Assembly (NCBI GenBank): GCA_019359015.1
Contig: JAHHID010000007.1
Coordinates: 62,001 to 126,000, forward strand
Source of the DNA: Spirirestis rafaelensis WJT71-NPBG6
Lineage (GTDB): Bacteria > Cyanobacteriota > Cyanobacteriia > Cyanobacteriales > Nostocaceae
Direction: 5' to 3'
Length of the DNA stretch: 64,000 nucleotides
The position numbers were made by a program, and so were the translations under genes. Of the stretch, positions 33,567-43,498 are shown piece after piece; within the stretch, counting starts at the first letter, position 1; each line of letters begins with the position of its first letter. The notes beneath the pieces were generated by a model. That model was given only the letters and a program-made list of their open reading frames with translations, searched no databases and had not been told where the DNA came from.

Positions 33567-34388
33567 CTATAATCGTCTGATGATGGTTAAGCCGTCTCGC
33601 AAGGGTAGCATTACCTGTTCAACGCGCTTGTCGTTTTTGACAACTAAGTTGAAGTTGGCGATCGCTTCTCCATTTGCAGTACGCTCTTGAGGTGGAAGAT
33701 AAGGCTGTCCTTGCAACAATGTATTGTCTACGCAGATGAAGCCGTGGGGAGCAAGCAAGTTCAAATCTAGCAGCATCAGGAAGTACTGGACGTACTCTTT
33801 TTTATCGGCATCGATAAATACTAAGTCAAATGACTCTTTCATCTGTGCCAGTTTACCAAGAGTTTCCAGCGCTCCACCCACTTTCACTTCTATTTTCTGC
33901 CCGTCGGGGGATTGCTCAAATAATGACTTGGCAAAATTCGCTACATATGCATCTACCTCGCAAGCCACCAAACGTCCATCACTGGGCATTGCTTCTGCCA
34001 TCGCTAGCGCTGAATAGCCGGTGAACATGCCGATATCTAGCACCGTTTTTGCTTGTGTCATGTGGACAAACATTTTTAGCGTTTGTCCTTCGATGTGTCC
34101 GGAAAGCATTTCCTGCTCTAGTTCCCGCACTGTTGAGCCTTCGGAAAACCGGTGTTTCCAAGCTTCTTGCTGCGTAGCTTTGGCGATCGCCGCTAACGCC
34201 GGCGATTCATCGGTGGTACACTCATCTAAGTAAGGATCTAAACCTGCTGCTAAACGCAAGCATTGTTGTAAATGAAGAGCTAGAGTTGGATTGTCTTGCG
34301 CTTGGGTAACGGCAGCTTGTAGATGTTCTACCAAGATACCCAGCGGTGTGACGGGACGGGCTTTTTCGACGTTGACAACACTAGACAT
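33567..34388 (-). CDS. mysB: 4-deoxygadusol O-methyltransferase (MysB)
   Basis: SAM-dependent O-methyltransferase (caffeoyl-CoA OMT family) that with MysA makes 4-deoxygadusol, the mycosporine core. The 273-residue protein has SAM motif VLDIGMFTGYSALAMAEAMP (about 117-136), ACEVDAYVANFAKSLFEQ, and the metal/SAM motif FDLVFIDADKKEYVQYF. Its ATG overlaps the mysA stop (TAATG), showing translational coupling. Confidence 0.93.
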   Translation of the reverse strand: MSSVVNVEKARPVTPLGILVEHLQAAVTQAQDNPTLALHLQQCLRLAAGLDPYLDECTTDESPALAAIAKATQQEAWKHRFSEGSTVRELEQEMLSGHIEGQTLKMFVHMTQAKTVLDIGMFTGYSALAMAEAMPSDGRLVACEVDAYVANFAKSLFEQSPDGQKIEVKVGGALETLGKLAQMKESFDLVFIDADKKEYVQYFLMLLDLNLLAPHGFICVDNTLLQGQPYLPPQERTANGEAIANFNLVVKNDKRVEQVMLPLRDGLTIIRRL

Positions 34389-35674
34389 TAATTACCACTC
34401 CCTACCAATGTTTCGTCAATCATCAGGTAGCTGTTGATTTCTTGCTCTACGCTGTTTGTATCTTCCTCAACGCTGTTTACGTAAGCATCTATACCAGCAC
34501 CTGCACGGGGATATGTGGCGCAAATTTGTTTGTGGTCATTCAAAGCTGCGTCTAATTCTTCACGAGTCAAATTGTTGACAAAGAAGCATTCGCCAATTGG
34601 TTTAGGCATTGCCGCACGCTGTAAACCGTCTCGTGTCAAAGTTATCGATTTCATAGCGTACCACAACAAATCGCCATCAAGCAAATCGTCGTCAAGAGCA
34701 AGACCTACACGACTCATTAATCCGAGGATGCGATCGCGATCATTGGCGGTAATATAACCTCGTTTTTCAGCTATTGTTGCACTCAATGCCATGTCAATAT
34801 TCACAGCATGACCGTGTAACAATGGTATGTTAGGAGTCAATTCCAGTGTAGGACTCCAAGTGTGTCCGTAGGCGATGACGCGATCGAGCATTAATTCGTG
34901 GAGGTTCGGCGTTTCCAACTCGAGCATGGTCTTAATTGACTCGTAATTCACCCGCTGCGCTACTTCTTGCAGTTCTGGAGTAGCATCAACATAGCCAAAG
35001 CGTGTATTTAGTAAATCTTCGCCATACTGATACAACAACTCGAATACTTCAGCATTGGAAACTACGGCAATCTTCACTAATTCTGCCATTCCGTTACGGA
35101 CTTGATCTATGGGTAGTGTCCGCAAAAAGGAAAAGTCGAGAAAAACTTTCTTCGGTGGATGATAAGCCCCTAAACGATTTTTCAGTTTTCCGTGGTTGAC
35201 GGCTACCTTGATTGCTACACCTGCATCAACAAGAGCAATCAAAGTTGTCGGAACCCGGATGTAATTGGTGCTGCGTCGATAAGCTGAACAAGCGAAACCA
35301 ACGACATCTAAAACTAATCCGCCACCAACAACCAAAACTGGCTCTTTCCGCAGCAAATTAAATGACGAGAAAGCATCAACAATTGACGAAAAGGTATTAA
35401 GATTCTTATCGTTTTCCTCAATTTTTACCGGAAAAATGGTGAGATCGATATTGTAATGCTTAAAGTATTCTGACATTTGCGAACCGTAAAGCCGATTCAC
35501 ATTATGGTCAACTACTGCAAGACAACGCTTAAAACCTTCATAACTATCTGCAAGGTCTTTATTTTTTATGTCAAATAGTCCATTCACGAAGGCAAGACTA
35601 AAGTCAATTTTCTCGTAGCCTTCTACACGAAATTCAGTTTCTGTTGTCGTTAACTTTGGTTCGACGATACTCAT
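34388..35674 (-). CDS. mysA: Demethyl-4-deoxygadusol synthase, sugar-phosphate cyclase (MysA)
   Basis: Cyclises sedoheptulose-7-phosphate to demethyl-4-deoxygadusol, the first committed step of mycosporine synthesis. The 428-residue protein is a dehydroquinate-synthase homologue of the DDGS/EVS class: [20 protein letters not shown] (NAD binding), [35 protein letters not shown], and metal ligands in [12 protein letters not shown] and [14 protein letters not shown]. Co-occurrence with mysB and mysC separates DDGS from EEVS. UV or salt regulation is usual for such operons, but no operator was identified in the long upstream region. Confidence 0.93.
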   Translation of the reverse strand: MSIVEPKLTTTETEFRVEGYEKIDFSLAFVNGLFDIKNKDLADSYEGFKRCLAVVDHNVNRLYGSQMSEYFKHYNIDLTIFPVKIEENDKNLNTFSSIVDAFSSFNLLRKEPVLVVGGGLVLDVVGFACSAYRRSTNYIRVPTTLIALVDAGVAIKVAVNHGKLKNRLGAYHPPKKVFLDFSFLRTLPIDQVRNGMAELVKIAVVSNAEVFELLYQYGEDLLNTRFGYVDATPELQEVAQRVNYESIKTMLELETPNLHELMLDRVIAYGHTWSPTLELTPNIPLLHGHAVNIDMALSATIAEKRGYITANDRDRILGLMSRVGLALDDDLLDGDLLWYAMKSITLTRDGLQRAAMPKPIGECFFVNNLTREELDAALNDHKQICATYPRAGAGIDAYVNSVEEDTNSVEQEINSYLMIDETLVGSGN

Positions 35675-36277
35675 TTTTTATGCCTTTAATCAACAGTTTT
35701 CAGTAACTAAGCAATTTCTCTGGTTTTTACTTAGGTTTTACCCAAACCTGAGCCAGCGTGTTGCTTGAAATCTAAAACTGATAAACACTTGAAATCGTCT
35801 GGCTTTTCCAACTGAACATGAGGAATACAGCCCAAAAGCACCTTTAATTTGAGCCATTTAATACCACAACAAGAAACTATCGGTTTTATTAAAGAATTTT
35901 CTGTTTACAGGCATAACTAAATAACTAGATAAGGCTGTGTAGTCAAAAATTTACTTGATTTTTTACTCATCTAATGCCTTGTGCTTTAGTTTAGACAAAT
36001 TAGTCTGCAAGTTTTTTAAATAATTACTGTAAACAGATGCGTAGGGCAAGAGCCTCTGCCGCTCGTGATCGCTTGCCTAGCAGCGATATGCTTAGATTAC
36101 AATACATTCTTTCAAATAACATCATTCTTAAGATATATGGTACTTGGGGATGAAATTATTATTTTGGTATAAAAATATTACTTAAATGAGATTGTGCTTT
36201 TTAGAAAATTTGATAAAATCCGTTCAATAAGTTTTTCTACTTATGCAATAGCAGTCCTAAATAATTCCTAAGAAATG
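35675..36277. other. AT-rich region upstream of mysA
   Basis: About 600 bp without a convincing gene. The half near mysA must hold its promoter. No recognisable remnants or tandem repeats were seen. Confidence 0.45.
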
Positions 36278-36310
36278 AGAAGCCCGATTTATGGGATAAA
36301 TCGGGCTTCT
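36278..36310. terminator. Perfect 14-bp hairpin, terminator candidate
   Basis: AGAAGCCCGATTTA and its exact complement around a 5-nt loop, in the gap between mysA and phoX. The run after it is only moderately T-rich on either strand, so it is less certain than the neighbouring terminator. Confidence 0.65.
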
Positions 36311-36383
36311 ATGCTTTCGGCGATCGTTTGAAAAACAGATGTCGTCTAACCATTATTTCAGGACATTTTAAAGCCTCGGATAA

Positions 36384-36412
36384 TAAAAAACCCGCCACAC
36401 AAGCGGGTTTTT
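36384..36412 (-). terminator. Bidirectional Rho-independent terminator after phoX
   Basis: AAAACCCGC/GCGGGTTTT stem (36387-36411) with T-runs on both strands. It lies about 120 bp after the phoX stop. Confidence 0.92.
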
Positions 36413-36528
36413 AGGTTTCTATATTGCAAAATCAGCCGATAAACTCTTTTTCCCGATTTGAAGTCACGGTATGAGTCCAGCCAGGGTGAGCGCTCTCTAC
36501 CCTGACTGGGCTAAAACAGGACGTAGTG

Positions 36529-37788
36529 TTACCAGGGTCCCCAGATAGCAAAGGTTATTCCTGGAGTCTGCATGTTGACAAACATCGTGTTACCATCGGG
36601 GGAGAAGCAGACCCCGGCGAACTCTGAACCGTTGAGGGCATTCTTGGCAAACTTGTAAAGACTGCCACTGGGAGTGATACCCAGAATGTAATCCGTTCCA
36701 TCCCCATCTTCACACAGGAAAATGTCCCGGTTGGGGAAAACCACAAGATTGTCTGGATTGTCTAGCATACCAGAATTGTTGGGTTCAATATAGAGCTCAA
36801 CGGTATTATTAGTAGGCGAATAACGCCAGATCTGCCCATCTCCAGAACTACCCCCGCTCTTGCAAGTGAAGTAGACATAACCACTGCCATAAAAAATGCC
36901 TTCCCCACCTGAAAACCTAGCGGCACCTTTGTTATACCCTTCTGTTCTTACGGTATCAGAGGTGGGATCAGGATTGTCAATCTGTACCCATTCCACCGCC
37001 CTAGACGTATTTTTTGGGAAACCCGTAGCTGTGTTAATTCCAGACGACCCCGTAATCTTTAAAGCGTATAGCAAGCCGCCAGCACTCAGGTTCTTGCTCT
37101 GATTGGGAGTGAAGCGGTAGAAAAGCCCGTCCCCCCGGTCTTCCGTCATGTAGATATACCCTGTGTTGGGATCTACAGCGGCAGCTTCGTGATTAAAACG
37201 CCCCATAGCTGTTAGTGGAACAGGGGTGACAAAAGTAGTTGCGCTACTGGGAACTTCAAAAACATAGCCATGCTTTTTGCTGTTATTGGTTTCAAAGGTT
37301 TCCTCACAGCTTAACCAGGACCCTGAAGGCGTAGGACCACCGGCACAATTGCGAATAGTTCCCGCTAGGACTCCCCGATGTTCAACCAAGGTGCGGGAAG
37401 GACTAACAACCAATTTAGTGCAACCGCCCTTGGCATTTGAGTTGTACTTTTTGTTACTGGGAGCGCCTAGACCAATGGTAGAAGAGGGAGCCAGTTCATG
37501 ATTGCGAATTAGAATCGTATTGCCATTAGAATCTCCAAAAGCACCCATACCATCGTGGTTACCAGGTACCTGGTAACCATCATTCATCGTTTGACCTGTT
37601 TCGGACAGTCTGCGGTAGGTGAAGTTAGCTGGTAAATCTAATACTCCGTTGGGGTCGGGCAATAAATTGCCGTAGGAACCCGCAGCGATCGCGGGTTTAG
37701 CATAGAATGCTTGCAAAGGAGATAGAAGGACAGCACCTGTAGCCGATGCCCCTGCCAGGGCAAAAAACTGACGTCTCGATAGGTTCAA
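36529..37788 (-). CDS. PhoX-like (DUF839) Tat-exported phosphatase
   Basis: A 419-residue protein of the PhoX/DUF839 beta-propeller family, calcium- and iron-dependent alkaline phosphatases exported folded by Tat. NLSRRQFFALAGASATG is the twin-arginine signal. ILIRNHELAPSS, GGCTKLVV, WLSCEETFE, MGRFNHEAAAVDP, YIYMTEDRGDGLFYRFTP and VCFSPDGNTMFVN are family landmarks, with metal-site acids in NHE, CEE and EDR. I start at the TTG at 37788, 6 nt after a strong AAGGAG; the frame stays open 14 codons upstream to another TTG without such a site. A possible Pho box lies about 85 bp upstream. Confidence 0.85.
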   Translation of the reverse strand: MNLSRRQFFALAGASATGAVLLSPLQAFYAKPAIAAGSYGNLLPDPNGVLDLPANFTYRRLSETGQTMNDGYQVPGNHDGMGAFGDSNGNTILIRNHELAPSSTIGLGAPSNKKYNSNAKGGCTKLVVSPSRTLVEHRGVLAGTIRNCAGGPTPSGSWLSCEETFETNNSKKHGYVFEVPSSATTFVTPVPLTAMGRFNHEAAAVDPNTGYIYMTEDRGDGLFYRFTPNQSKNLSAGGLLYALKITGSSGINTATGFPKNTSRAVEWVQIDNPDPTSDTVRTEGYNKGAARFSGGEGIFYGSGYVYFTCKSGGSSGDGQIWRYSPTNNTVELYIEPNNSGMLDNPDNLVVFPNRDIFLCEDGDGTDYILGITPSGSLYKFAKNALNGSEFAGVCFSPDGNTMFVNMQTPGITFAIWGPW

Positions 37789-37870
37789 TGTATACTCCTT
37801 GATGTTTTGGAGGGGCTTAATTTGTTGCAAATAGCCAGCCTCAATTATCTAGGAGAAACAGGTTTTTTCA

Positions 37871-37889
37871 AATTAATAAGAGGTTAAAA
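37871..37889 (-). promoter_or_regulatory. Possible Pho box of phoX
   Basis: On the minus strand TTTTAACC-TCT-TATTAATT: two 8-bp elements with 3-bp spacing, resembling the cyanobacterial PhoB (SphR) site. The second half is a weak match. Confidence 0.35.
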
Positions 37890-38097
37890 AAAGATTATTA
37901 AAGCAGGGTAAGTGCATCTCAAATGCTCTTGACAAGAGGGTTTAAAGACATGATCCTATTGTGATAAATGGAGGTAAATGATCAATCCATACTGTTGGCG
38001 AACTTAATAATTCACCCAAAAGTATTAGAATTGCAGGGAATGAAACCAGGAAGGACTCTTCGTAATTAAAAGATGAAACCCCGCTTTCTATGTAATA

Positions 38098-38648
38098 GAC
38101 CTCTTGCAAAAGTCGGTCAAAGAGCTTCAATTTTAGCCAGATAAAGCTCATATTTATACAAACCAGCGATGAGATTAAACCTCAAGCCAAATCTTTTTCT
38201 TCGATTTCTATAACGGTCTGACAAAATTTTGAAGACTTTAAGCTTCCGATTGATATGCTCGCCTACTACCCTAACTTTTGCTAAGTCTTGATTACTCTTT
38301 TTATCTTCATTCAGCAACTTACCACAAGAGTGGTTTCTTTTTCGGTATCCGGCTTAAGAGATGAAAATTTTGAATTCCTTGATATCCCTTATCTCCCAAA
38401 CATTCAATATCTTGTCTAAATCTAAGTTTACTATTTTTAAATATTTTAAAATCATGCTCTTTCCCCTTACCATGAGCCTTACAGATGATTTCACCATTGG
38501 CTTGGTTTACTGCTTAAAAGTCTCAGGATGTACACCACATAGTCGCTTGAAGTTTTCTGAATTCAGATTTTTAACCTTTTCGTAGGTCATATATTTCACC
38601 CCGCTTTTACCTACTTGTCCCACGCTCTTGGCACTTTTGCAAGAGGTC
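38098..38648. mobile_element. Internally deleted IS5/IS1031-like element
   Basis: Perfect 16-bp terminal inverted repeats (GACCTCTTGCAAAAGT and its complement) bound 551 bp, flanked by TA on both sides, consistent with a 2-bp target duplication. It carries only the two ends of a transposase on the minus strand, so it is a non-autonomous relic. It is inserted at the end of an older IS200/IS605 transposase fragment. Confidence 0.85.
38117..38590 (-). pseudogene. IS5-family DDE transposase remnant
   Basis: The 5' part reads MTYEKVKNLNSENFKRLCGV to a stop soon after. The remaining pieces, in shifted frames, read GKGKEHDFKIFKN, GDKGYQGIQNFH, IPKKKPL and, from 38317 down, VRVVGEHINRKLKVFKILSD then RYRNRRKRFGLRFNLIAG. 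The middle of the gene, with the first catalytic Asp, is missing and at least one frameshift separates the last pieces. Confidence 0.85.
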
Positions 38649-38650
38649 TA

Positions 38651-38760
38651 TTTTTTTGATTCTCTATATATTGTTTAACCACTGCAATGGGCGCACCTCC
38701 TAGCGTTGAGACAAAATAGCTATTTGTCCAAAGCGTAGGCAGTCTGCTTTTTAACCACGG
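38651..38760 (-). pseudogene. IS200/IS605 TnpA C-terminal fragment
   Basis: The frame starting at 38760 reads PWLKSRLPTLWTNSYFVSTL then GGAPIAVVKQYIENQK, the C-terminal end of Y1 transposase TnpA of the IS200/IS605 family. The tyrosine/HUH catalytic part is absent. It abuts the IS5-like element on one side and an acetyltransferase remnant on the other. Confidence 0.8.
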
Positions 38761-38761
38761 G

Positions 38762-38881
38762 AATTCTTGCCGCAGCCCACATGTCTGTTAAATAAGAAAG
38801 AAAACGTTTGTTCGCATCAATGCGATCGCTTAGACTCGCAAAGACTTCCAACTCCTCGCGCTGAATAGGACGAATAACCAT
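38762..38881 (-). pseudogene. 5' fragment of a protein gene (GNAT acetyltransferase?)
   Basis: A 40-codon start MVIRPIQREELEVFASLSDR continuing IDANKRFLSYLTDMWAAARI, cut off at the junction with the TnpA fragment. The opening resembles a GNAT acetyltransferase N-terminus, but that is tentative. The host gene was disrupted by transposition. Confidence 0.5.
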
Positions 38882-38980
38882 GATGAATTTCCTAATTTTG
38901 TAGCGATAATTACTTGCTTGCTGAAAGTCATCATAGACATCACCCCCTTAACGCGAAAAATTATTATTAGATTATAAACA

Positions 38981-39007
38981 AATAGGGTGAGCATTGCCCA
39001 CCCTATT
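38981..39007 (-). terminator. Terminator after ilvB
   Basis: 9-bp arms AATAGGGTG/CACCCTATT with a 9-nt loop, 26 bp after the ilvB stop. The minus-strand continuation is TGTTTATAAT, so the U-run is imperfect. Confidence 0.7.
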
Positions 39008-39032
39008 ATTTAACTATTAATTTATTGCGGCT

Positions 39033-40922
39033 CTACAATTTAGTGCCGCAATCAGCGCAGAAGTTGTGATTGGGAGCATTTTTCGCACCACATTGGCTAC
39101 AATAAATCGGTTCTATTGCGGCTTTCGGCGCTTGTTTTGGCAAACCAATCATTTGCGCGTTGTTTTTGCCTGGGGCTACCATTGGGTAACAGTTTTCGTC
39201 TCTGGTGACACGCGCATCGACGATTACCGGTCCGTTGTGGGCTAGCATTTCGGCGATCGCTTCTTTCAACTCTTCACGGTTGCGAATCACCATGCCCTTT
39301 ATGCCATAAGCTTTTGCCAAGAACTCAATGTCTGGCATTCCTACTTCCATATTTGAGCATGAGTAACGCTCGCCGTAAAAGGCTTGTTGCCATTGACGCA
39401 CCATTCCTTGCCAGCCGTTATTCAAAATCACAGTCTTGACATTTATGCCATACTGTGCAAGCGTGCCCAATTCTTGCAAGCACATTTGGAAACTGGCATC
39501 ACCGCTGATACAAATAACTTCTTCATCGGGGAATGCCACTTTAGCACCCATTGCTGCGGGTAAGCCAAAGCCCATCGTTCCCAAACCAGCGCTGGAAATC
39601 CAGCGACGGGGACCATTTTTGAGGAATTGTGCTGACCACATTTGATGTTGACCCACATCTGTGGTGTAGTAAGCGTGGGGTGCTTGGCTGCCGATTTCGA
39701 CAATCACCTCTTGGGGTGACATGCTATCGGGATAGTGCGGCACTACTAAAGGATATTCTTCCCGCCAGCGGTTTATTAAATTCAGCCATTCTTGCGTTTG
39801 GTTGGGTGTACCTGTGACACCTGTTTGCTTGCAGCGACGCAACAAGTCAATTAACACATTGCGGACATCACCGACAATTGGCACTTCTGGAATGCGATTT
39901 TTACCGACTTCCGCAGGATCGATGTCGATGTGAATCACTTTAGCGCGGGAAGCGAATTCATCTAACTTGCCAGTTACGCGATCGTCAAATCTTGCACCAA
40001 CGCAAATTAGCAAATCACAATCAGTCACTGCAAAGTTAGCGTAAGCGGTGCCATGCATCCCTAACATTCCCAAAGCTAGGGGATGATGTTCGTCAAAAGC
40101 ACCGATACCCATCAACGTGGTAGTGACGGGAATATTGAATAATTCCGCGAGTTGCTTAATTTCTTCGTGGGCACTTGCAGCGATCGCACCACCACCCACA
40201 TACAATAGCGGACGGCGACTTTCACAAATCAAGTTAATTGCCGCATTTATCTGGCGGGGGTTTCCCTTTACTGTGGGACGATATCCGGGTAACTTCACCG
40301 AACCCGGTTCCACAGGCACATAATCAAACTCTTCTAACGCCACATCTTTGGGCACATCAATCAAAACTGGTCCCGGACGCCCAGTACTGGCGATGTGGAA
40401 CGCTTCAGCAACGATTCGCGCCATATCTTGGGTGTCGCGCACTACATAGGAATGCTTGACGATTGGTAGCGTAATTCCATAGATATCCGTTTCCTGGAAC
40501 GCATCTGTACCAATTGATGCCCGTGATACTTGCCCGGTGACAATAACCATCGGTATCGAGTCCATGTAGGCGTTGGCGATGCCCGTCACCAAATTAGTTG
40601 CCCCTGGTCCCGATGTACCAAAGCACACTCCTACTTTTCCAGTAGCGCGGGCGTAACCGTCGGCGGCGTGGGATGCACCTTGTTCGTGTCTCACCAAAAT
40701 GTGCTTCATTGCACCAGTGGCTTCGACTTTGTACAGGTCATCGTAAATTGGCAGAATTGCACCGCCAGGATAGCCAAAAATATACTCAACGCCGTGACGA
40801 CGCAAACTGTCTAGCAAAGCGAAACCACCAGTTGCACGCTTGGGGGTGACTATTGGTGAGGAGACATTAGGCTGAACCTGATTCTCGGTTTGTAGGGAAC
40901 TGATTGGGGAAGGCGATCGCAC
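39033..40922 (-). CDS. ilvB: Acetolactate synthase large subunit with zinc-ribbon tail
   Basis: Thiamine-diphosphate/FAD enzyme making acetolactate or acetohydroxybutyrate, first step of branched-chain amino acid synthesis. The 629-residue protein shows the Pyr domain ([18 protein letters not shown], catalytic Glu in [18 protein letters not shown]), the central FAD domain ([15 protein letters not shown]) and the ThDP domain ([20 protein letters not shown], then [12 protein letters not shown]). The ~25-residue tail has Cys608, Cys611, Cys622 and Cys625 in a C-x2-C...C-x2-C zinc-ribbon pattern, not part of the enzyme core. The small subunit ilvN is not nearby. Confidence 0.95.
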   Translation of the reverse strand: MRSPSPISSLQTENQVQPNVSSPIVTPKRATGGFALLDSLRRHGVEYIFGYPGGAILPIYDDLYKVEATGAMKHILVRHEQGASHAADGYARATGKVGVCFGTSGPGATNLVTGIANAYMDSIPMVIVTGQVSRASIGTDAFQETDIYGITLPIVKHSYVVRDTQDMARIVAEAFHIASTGRPGPVLIDVPKDVALEEFDYVPVEPGSVKLPGYRPTVKGNPRQINAAINLICESRRPLLYVGGGAIAASAHEEIKQLAELFNIPVTTTLMGIGAFDEHHPLALGMLGMHGTAYANFAVTDCDLLICVGARFDDRVTGKLDEFASRAKVIHIDIDPAEVGKNRIPEVPIVGDVRNVLIDLLRRCKQTGVTGTPNQTQEWLNLINRWREEYPLVVPHYPDSMSPQEVIVEIGSQAPHAYYTTDVGQHQMWSAQFLKNGPRRWISSAGLGTMGFGLPAAMGAKVAFPDEEVICISGDASFQMCLQELGTLAQYGINVKTVILNNGWQGMVRQWQQAFYGERYSCSNMEVGMPDIEFLAKAYGIKGMVIRNREELKEAIAEMLAHNGPVIVDARVTRDENCYPMVAPGKNNAQMIGLPKQAPKAAIEPIYCSQCGAKNAPNHNFCADCGTKL

Positions 40923-41025
40923 TCTTAAACCTCAGACTATAACTAAGTTGATGTTTAAATTCTGTAGTTAACAATTCATTTTAATAGAAAAGCTTAATAA
41001 ATTTGTCAACAAACCATAATTAAAA

Positions 41026-41217
41026 TTGAGAATTGGGAATTGGGCATTGGGGAGCCAGTGCGTTGGGCGGCTGTGCCGACTTGTTCGCGTTCGCCGTTGG
41101 CGTTGCCGCAGGCTAGCGTCTCCGCATCTGAGAAGCATCTGGCGTCATGGGGCATTGGGCATTGGTAATAATTCTTTTTCTAGTCCCCAGTCCCCAGTCC
41201 CCAGTCCCCATTAGATT
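41026..41217. repeat. Interspersed repeat block between ilvB and MFS gene
   Basis: GGGAATTGGGCATTGGGGAGCC opens a mosaic of GC-rich palindromes (GCGTTCGCCGTTGGCGTTGCC region), a closing GGCATTGGGCATTGG, then four CCCCAGT heptamers. Shares its opening and closing with 11184-11362. Confidence 0.75.
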
Positions 41218-42470
41218 ACATCTTCCAAGACGCGGTGGGTATTTTTCCAAGCCCAAACACCGACAGCAGCAACAACAATACTCATCCCTACCAACACAGT
41301 TCGCAAGCCGAAAGCATCAGTAATCGGACCTGTAATCGCTAAGGGTAGGGAAAGGGCAATATTCACAGCATGATTTTGAAAGCCAAATACTTTACCAAGC
41401 ATTGTTGGCGGAGTTTCGTGTTGAATTAAGGTTTGCATTGGCACGCCAATTAAAGAAGCACCAATACCAAGGATTGCACACAATCCTAAAGCCAACGGTA
41501 AATGGTGGGTAAAAGTAAACAAGCCTAAAACCAGCGCCATCATGAAAAAGCCGATTAAAGGTAAAGGCTTGCCATGTAATTTTTCGCCCCAGTTACCCAA
41601 ACTCGCTGCACCCAAGACCATACCAACCCCAGCAGCAGCTAAGAAAAAACCAAATTGTTTCTCTTTCAAACCAAATTCCGCCGCTAATCTAATGCTCAAT
41701 ACCATTAAAGCAGCAAATACACAATATAAGGTTGTTAATTGTAACATGGCATTCAACACTAAACGGTTTTTCCTTAGGTAGCGCAACCCTGCTTTGAAGT
41801 CAGCCCAAGGGTGAATTACCGCTTCAGCGTCGTCTATGCTTTTGTTTTCTTTAAAGTTAATCGGCTGCATGATTGAAGCCGATAACAAATACAATCCACC
41901 GACTACAAGCTCTTGACCATATTTTTCTCCCAACCAGTCTTTCGCCAAACTCAACATCGGCTCTCCCACTGCAAAGCCGACAATTAAAGCGCCCATCATT
42001 GTACTGCTAAACAGCGCATTAGCTGCCAATAAATTCTCTCGTCGCACGATCAAAGGAATGGCAGCTTGTTCAGCTGGAGCAAAAAACTGCGTCACAGTCG
42101 AGATGGCAAATGTAACTATCAACAGAACCAGAAACTCTCGTGGCAAAAACGGCAGACACAGAGTAAATATACCGCGCACCACATCAGAGCCAACCATAAC
42201 TAGCTTTTTGGGAAAGCGATCAACAAAAATGCCACCAGCAGAACCGAACAAAATTGCTGGTATTGTAAACACCACCATCAAAGTTGAGTATTTGGAGTTT
42301 TCCGCCAATCCAGGAGATGGGTAGTATTCCAGCAGAGCAATCATCAAAACGAAGAAAACCTTATCTGCTAACTGGGACACTAGTTGCCCAATCCACAAAA
42401 GCATAAAAGCACGATTTTTGAGAACGGCGCCAAACCCGTTATTAACAGCCGCAGGTTCAGTTGGAAACAT
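41211..42470 (-). CDS. MFS transporter
   Basis: A 419-residue major-facilitator carrier with about 12 membrane helices. The N-terminus FMLLWIGQLVSQLADKVFFV and loop 2-3 FGSAGGIFVDRFPKKLVMVG match the drug/siderophore-exporter-like (EntS/MFS_3) group; the middle loop is at about 190-215. Substrate unknown. The stop overlaps repeat DNA and the upstream side is an STRR array, so it is probably transcribed alone. Confidence 0.88.
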   Translation of the reverse strand: MFPTEPAAVNNGFGAVLKNRAFMLLWIGQLVSQLADKVFFVLMIALLEYYPSPGLAENSKYSTLMVVFTIPAILFGSAGGIFVDRFPKKLVMVGSDVVRGIFTLCLPFLPREFLVLLIVTFAISTVTQFFAPAEQAAIPLIVRRENLLAANALFSSTMMGALIVGFAVGEPMLSLAKDWLGEKYGQELVVGGLYLLSASIMQPINFKENKSIDDAEAVIHPWADFKAGLRYLRKNRLVLNAMLQLTTLYCVFAALMVLSIRLAAEFGLKEKQFGFFLAAAGVGMVLGAASLGNWGEKLHGKPLPLIGFFMMALVLGLFTFTHHLPLALGLCAILGIGASLIGVPMQTLIQHETPPTMLGKVFGFQNHAVNIALSLPLAITGPITDAFGLRTVLVGMSIVVAAVGVWAWKNTHRVLEDVI

Positions 42471-42499
42471 CAGAAACTTGGGGGTAAAGACTACGGTAG

Positions 42500-42660
42500 A
42501 TGGGGAGTGGGGGAGTGGGGGAGTGGGGGAGCAGGGGGAGCAGGGGGAGCAGGGGGAGCAGGGGGAGCAGGGGGAGCAGGGGGAGCAGGGGAAGAAATAT
42601 TTCTTTTTTCTTAGCCTTTCCCCTTTTCCCTTTTCCCTTTTCCCCTCTTCAAATTCCCCA
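42500..42660. repeat. STRR array, 9-bp GGGGGAGCA/GGGGGAGTG units
   Basis: Three GGGGGAGTG units, then seven or more GGGGGAGCA units, then CCCTTTTC units. Fills the gap upstream of the MFS gene. Confidence 0.92.
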
Positions 42661-42707
42661 TTCCCTATTTCTCACTCCTGTTTGCCTACTCTTTTTTCCG
42701 GACTATT

Positions 42708-43283
42708 TTATTGATAACGATTTAAAAGGATCTGTAAAAATTCTGCCGCAGTCAGGCGAGTTTTAAGTGGGGAAACTTCATTATATGAGTCTACCCATCT
42801 GCCTTGGATAGTTTGGGGCGATCGCCACATCGATAAATGCTCTACTGGTGGATCTGCGTAAAAATTATCTTGCCCACTTCCCAATAATTTAGAACTCCAG
42901 TGAGTGTCATAATCATGACTCATTCTGTGAATCGGGAAACTGCCCCACAGAGGTACTCCCCATCCATCTATAGCAATAAATCCTTTGACATAACCACCTA
43001 ACATTTGCCACGAATACGCTGCGGCTATTGCCCCAACTACACCTGCACTAAAGCTGATGAATACAACTGGCGATTTTAACTGATGGCGTAGGCGATCGCT
43101 TAAAACCTCTAAAATATAAAATCCTGATAACGGCGAAAAACCATCATTTGGCACACTCAGTATATTCACTGAATTTTCTTTACTCTGAAAATATGTCTCT
43201 AGTCCCCCCGAAATAAAGTTTTCCGTTAAGGCTGGCTCATGAATTCCAGGGCAAATAATTATGCTCATCTTTTCAGTTAGCAT
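42708..43283 (-). CDS. Alpha/beta-hydrolase-like conserved protein
   Basis: A 191-residue protein with SIIICPGIHEPALTENFISG at the front and a nucleophile-elbow-like VFISFSAGVVGAIAAAY (Ser in S-F-S-A-G). FIAIDGWGVPLWGSFPIHRM may carry the acid. It is shorter than most lipases and I cannot place the catalytic His with certainty. Conserved in cyanobacteria; function unknown. The ATG at residue 6 is an alternative start. Confidence 0.65.
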   Translation of the reverse strand: MLTEKMSIIICPGIHEPALTENFISGGLETYFQSKENSVNILSVPNDGFSPLSGFYILEVLSDRLRHQLKSPVVFISFSAGVVGAIAAAYSWQMLGGYVKGFIAIDGWGVPLWGSFPIHRMSHDYDTHWSSKLLGSGQDNFYADPPVEHLSMWRSPQTIQGRWVDSYNEVSPLKTRLTAAEFLQILLNRYQ

Positions 43284-43498
43284 TTTTTACACACAACCCT
43301 TATTGCCTAGTGCCTTTTCCTGTCATAAATATAACATTTTTTACTTACCTATCCAGAAGAGTTAAGTTTTCAGCCAAGGCAAATGTATTAAACCACACTT
43401 ATAGATTTAATATTTTGAATTTTTAATCCACGTAGGTGCTATCCCCCTGGATGGGATAGTAAAATACGAGTAAGGGAAAAAAAATCCCATAGATATAA

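Noticed and set aside
42384-42766. Open frames over the 42.5-kb STRR
   Set aside because: Encode only Gly/Ser/Arg/Pro runs from the repeat unit.
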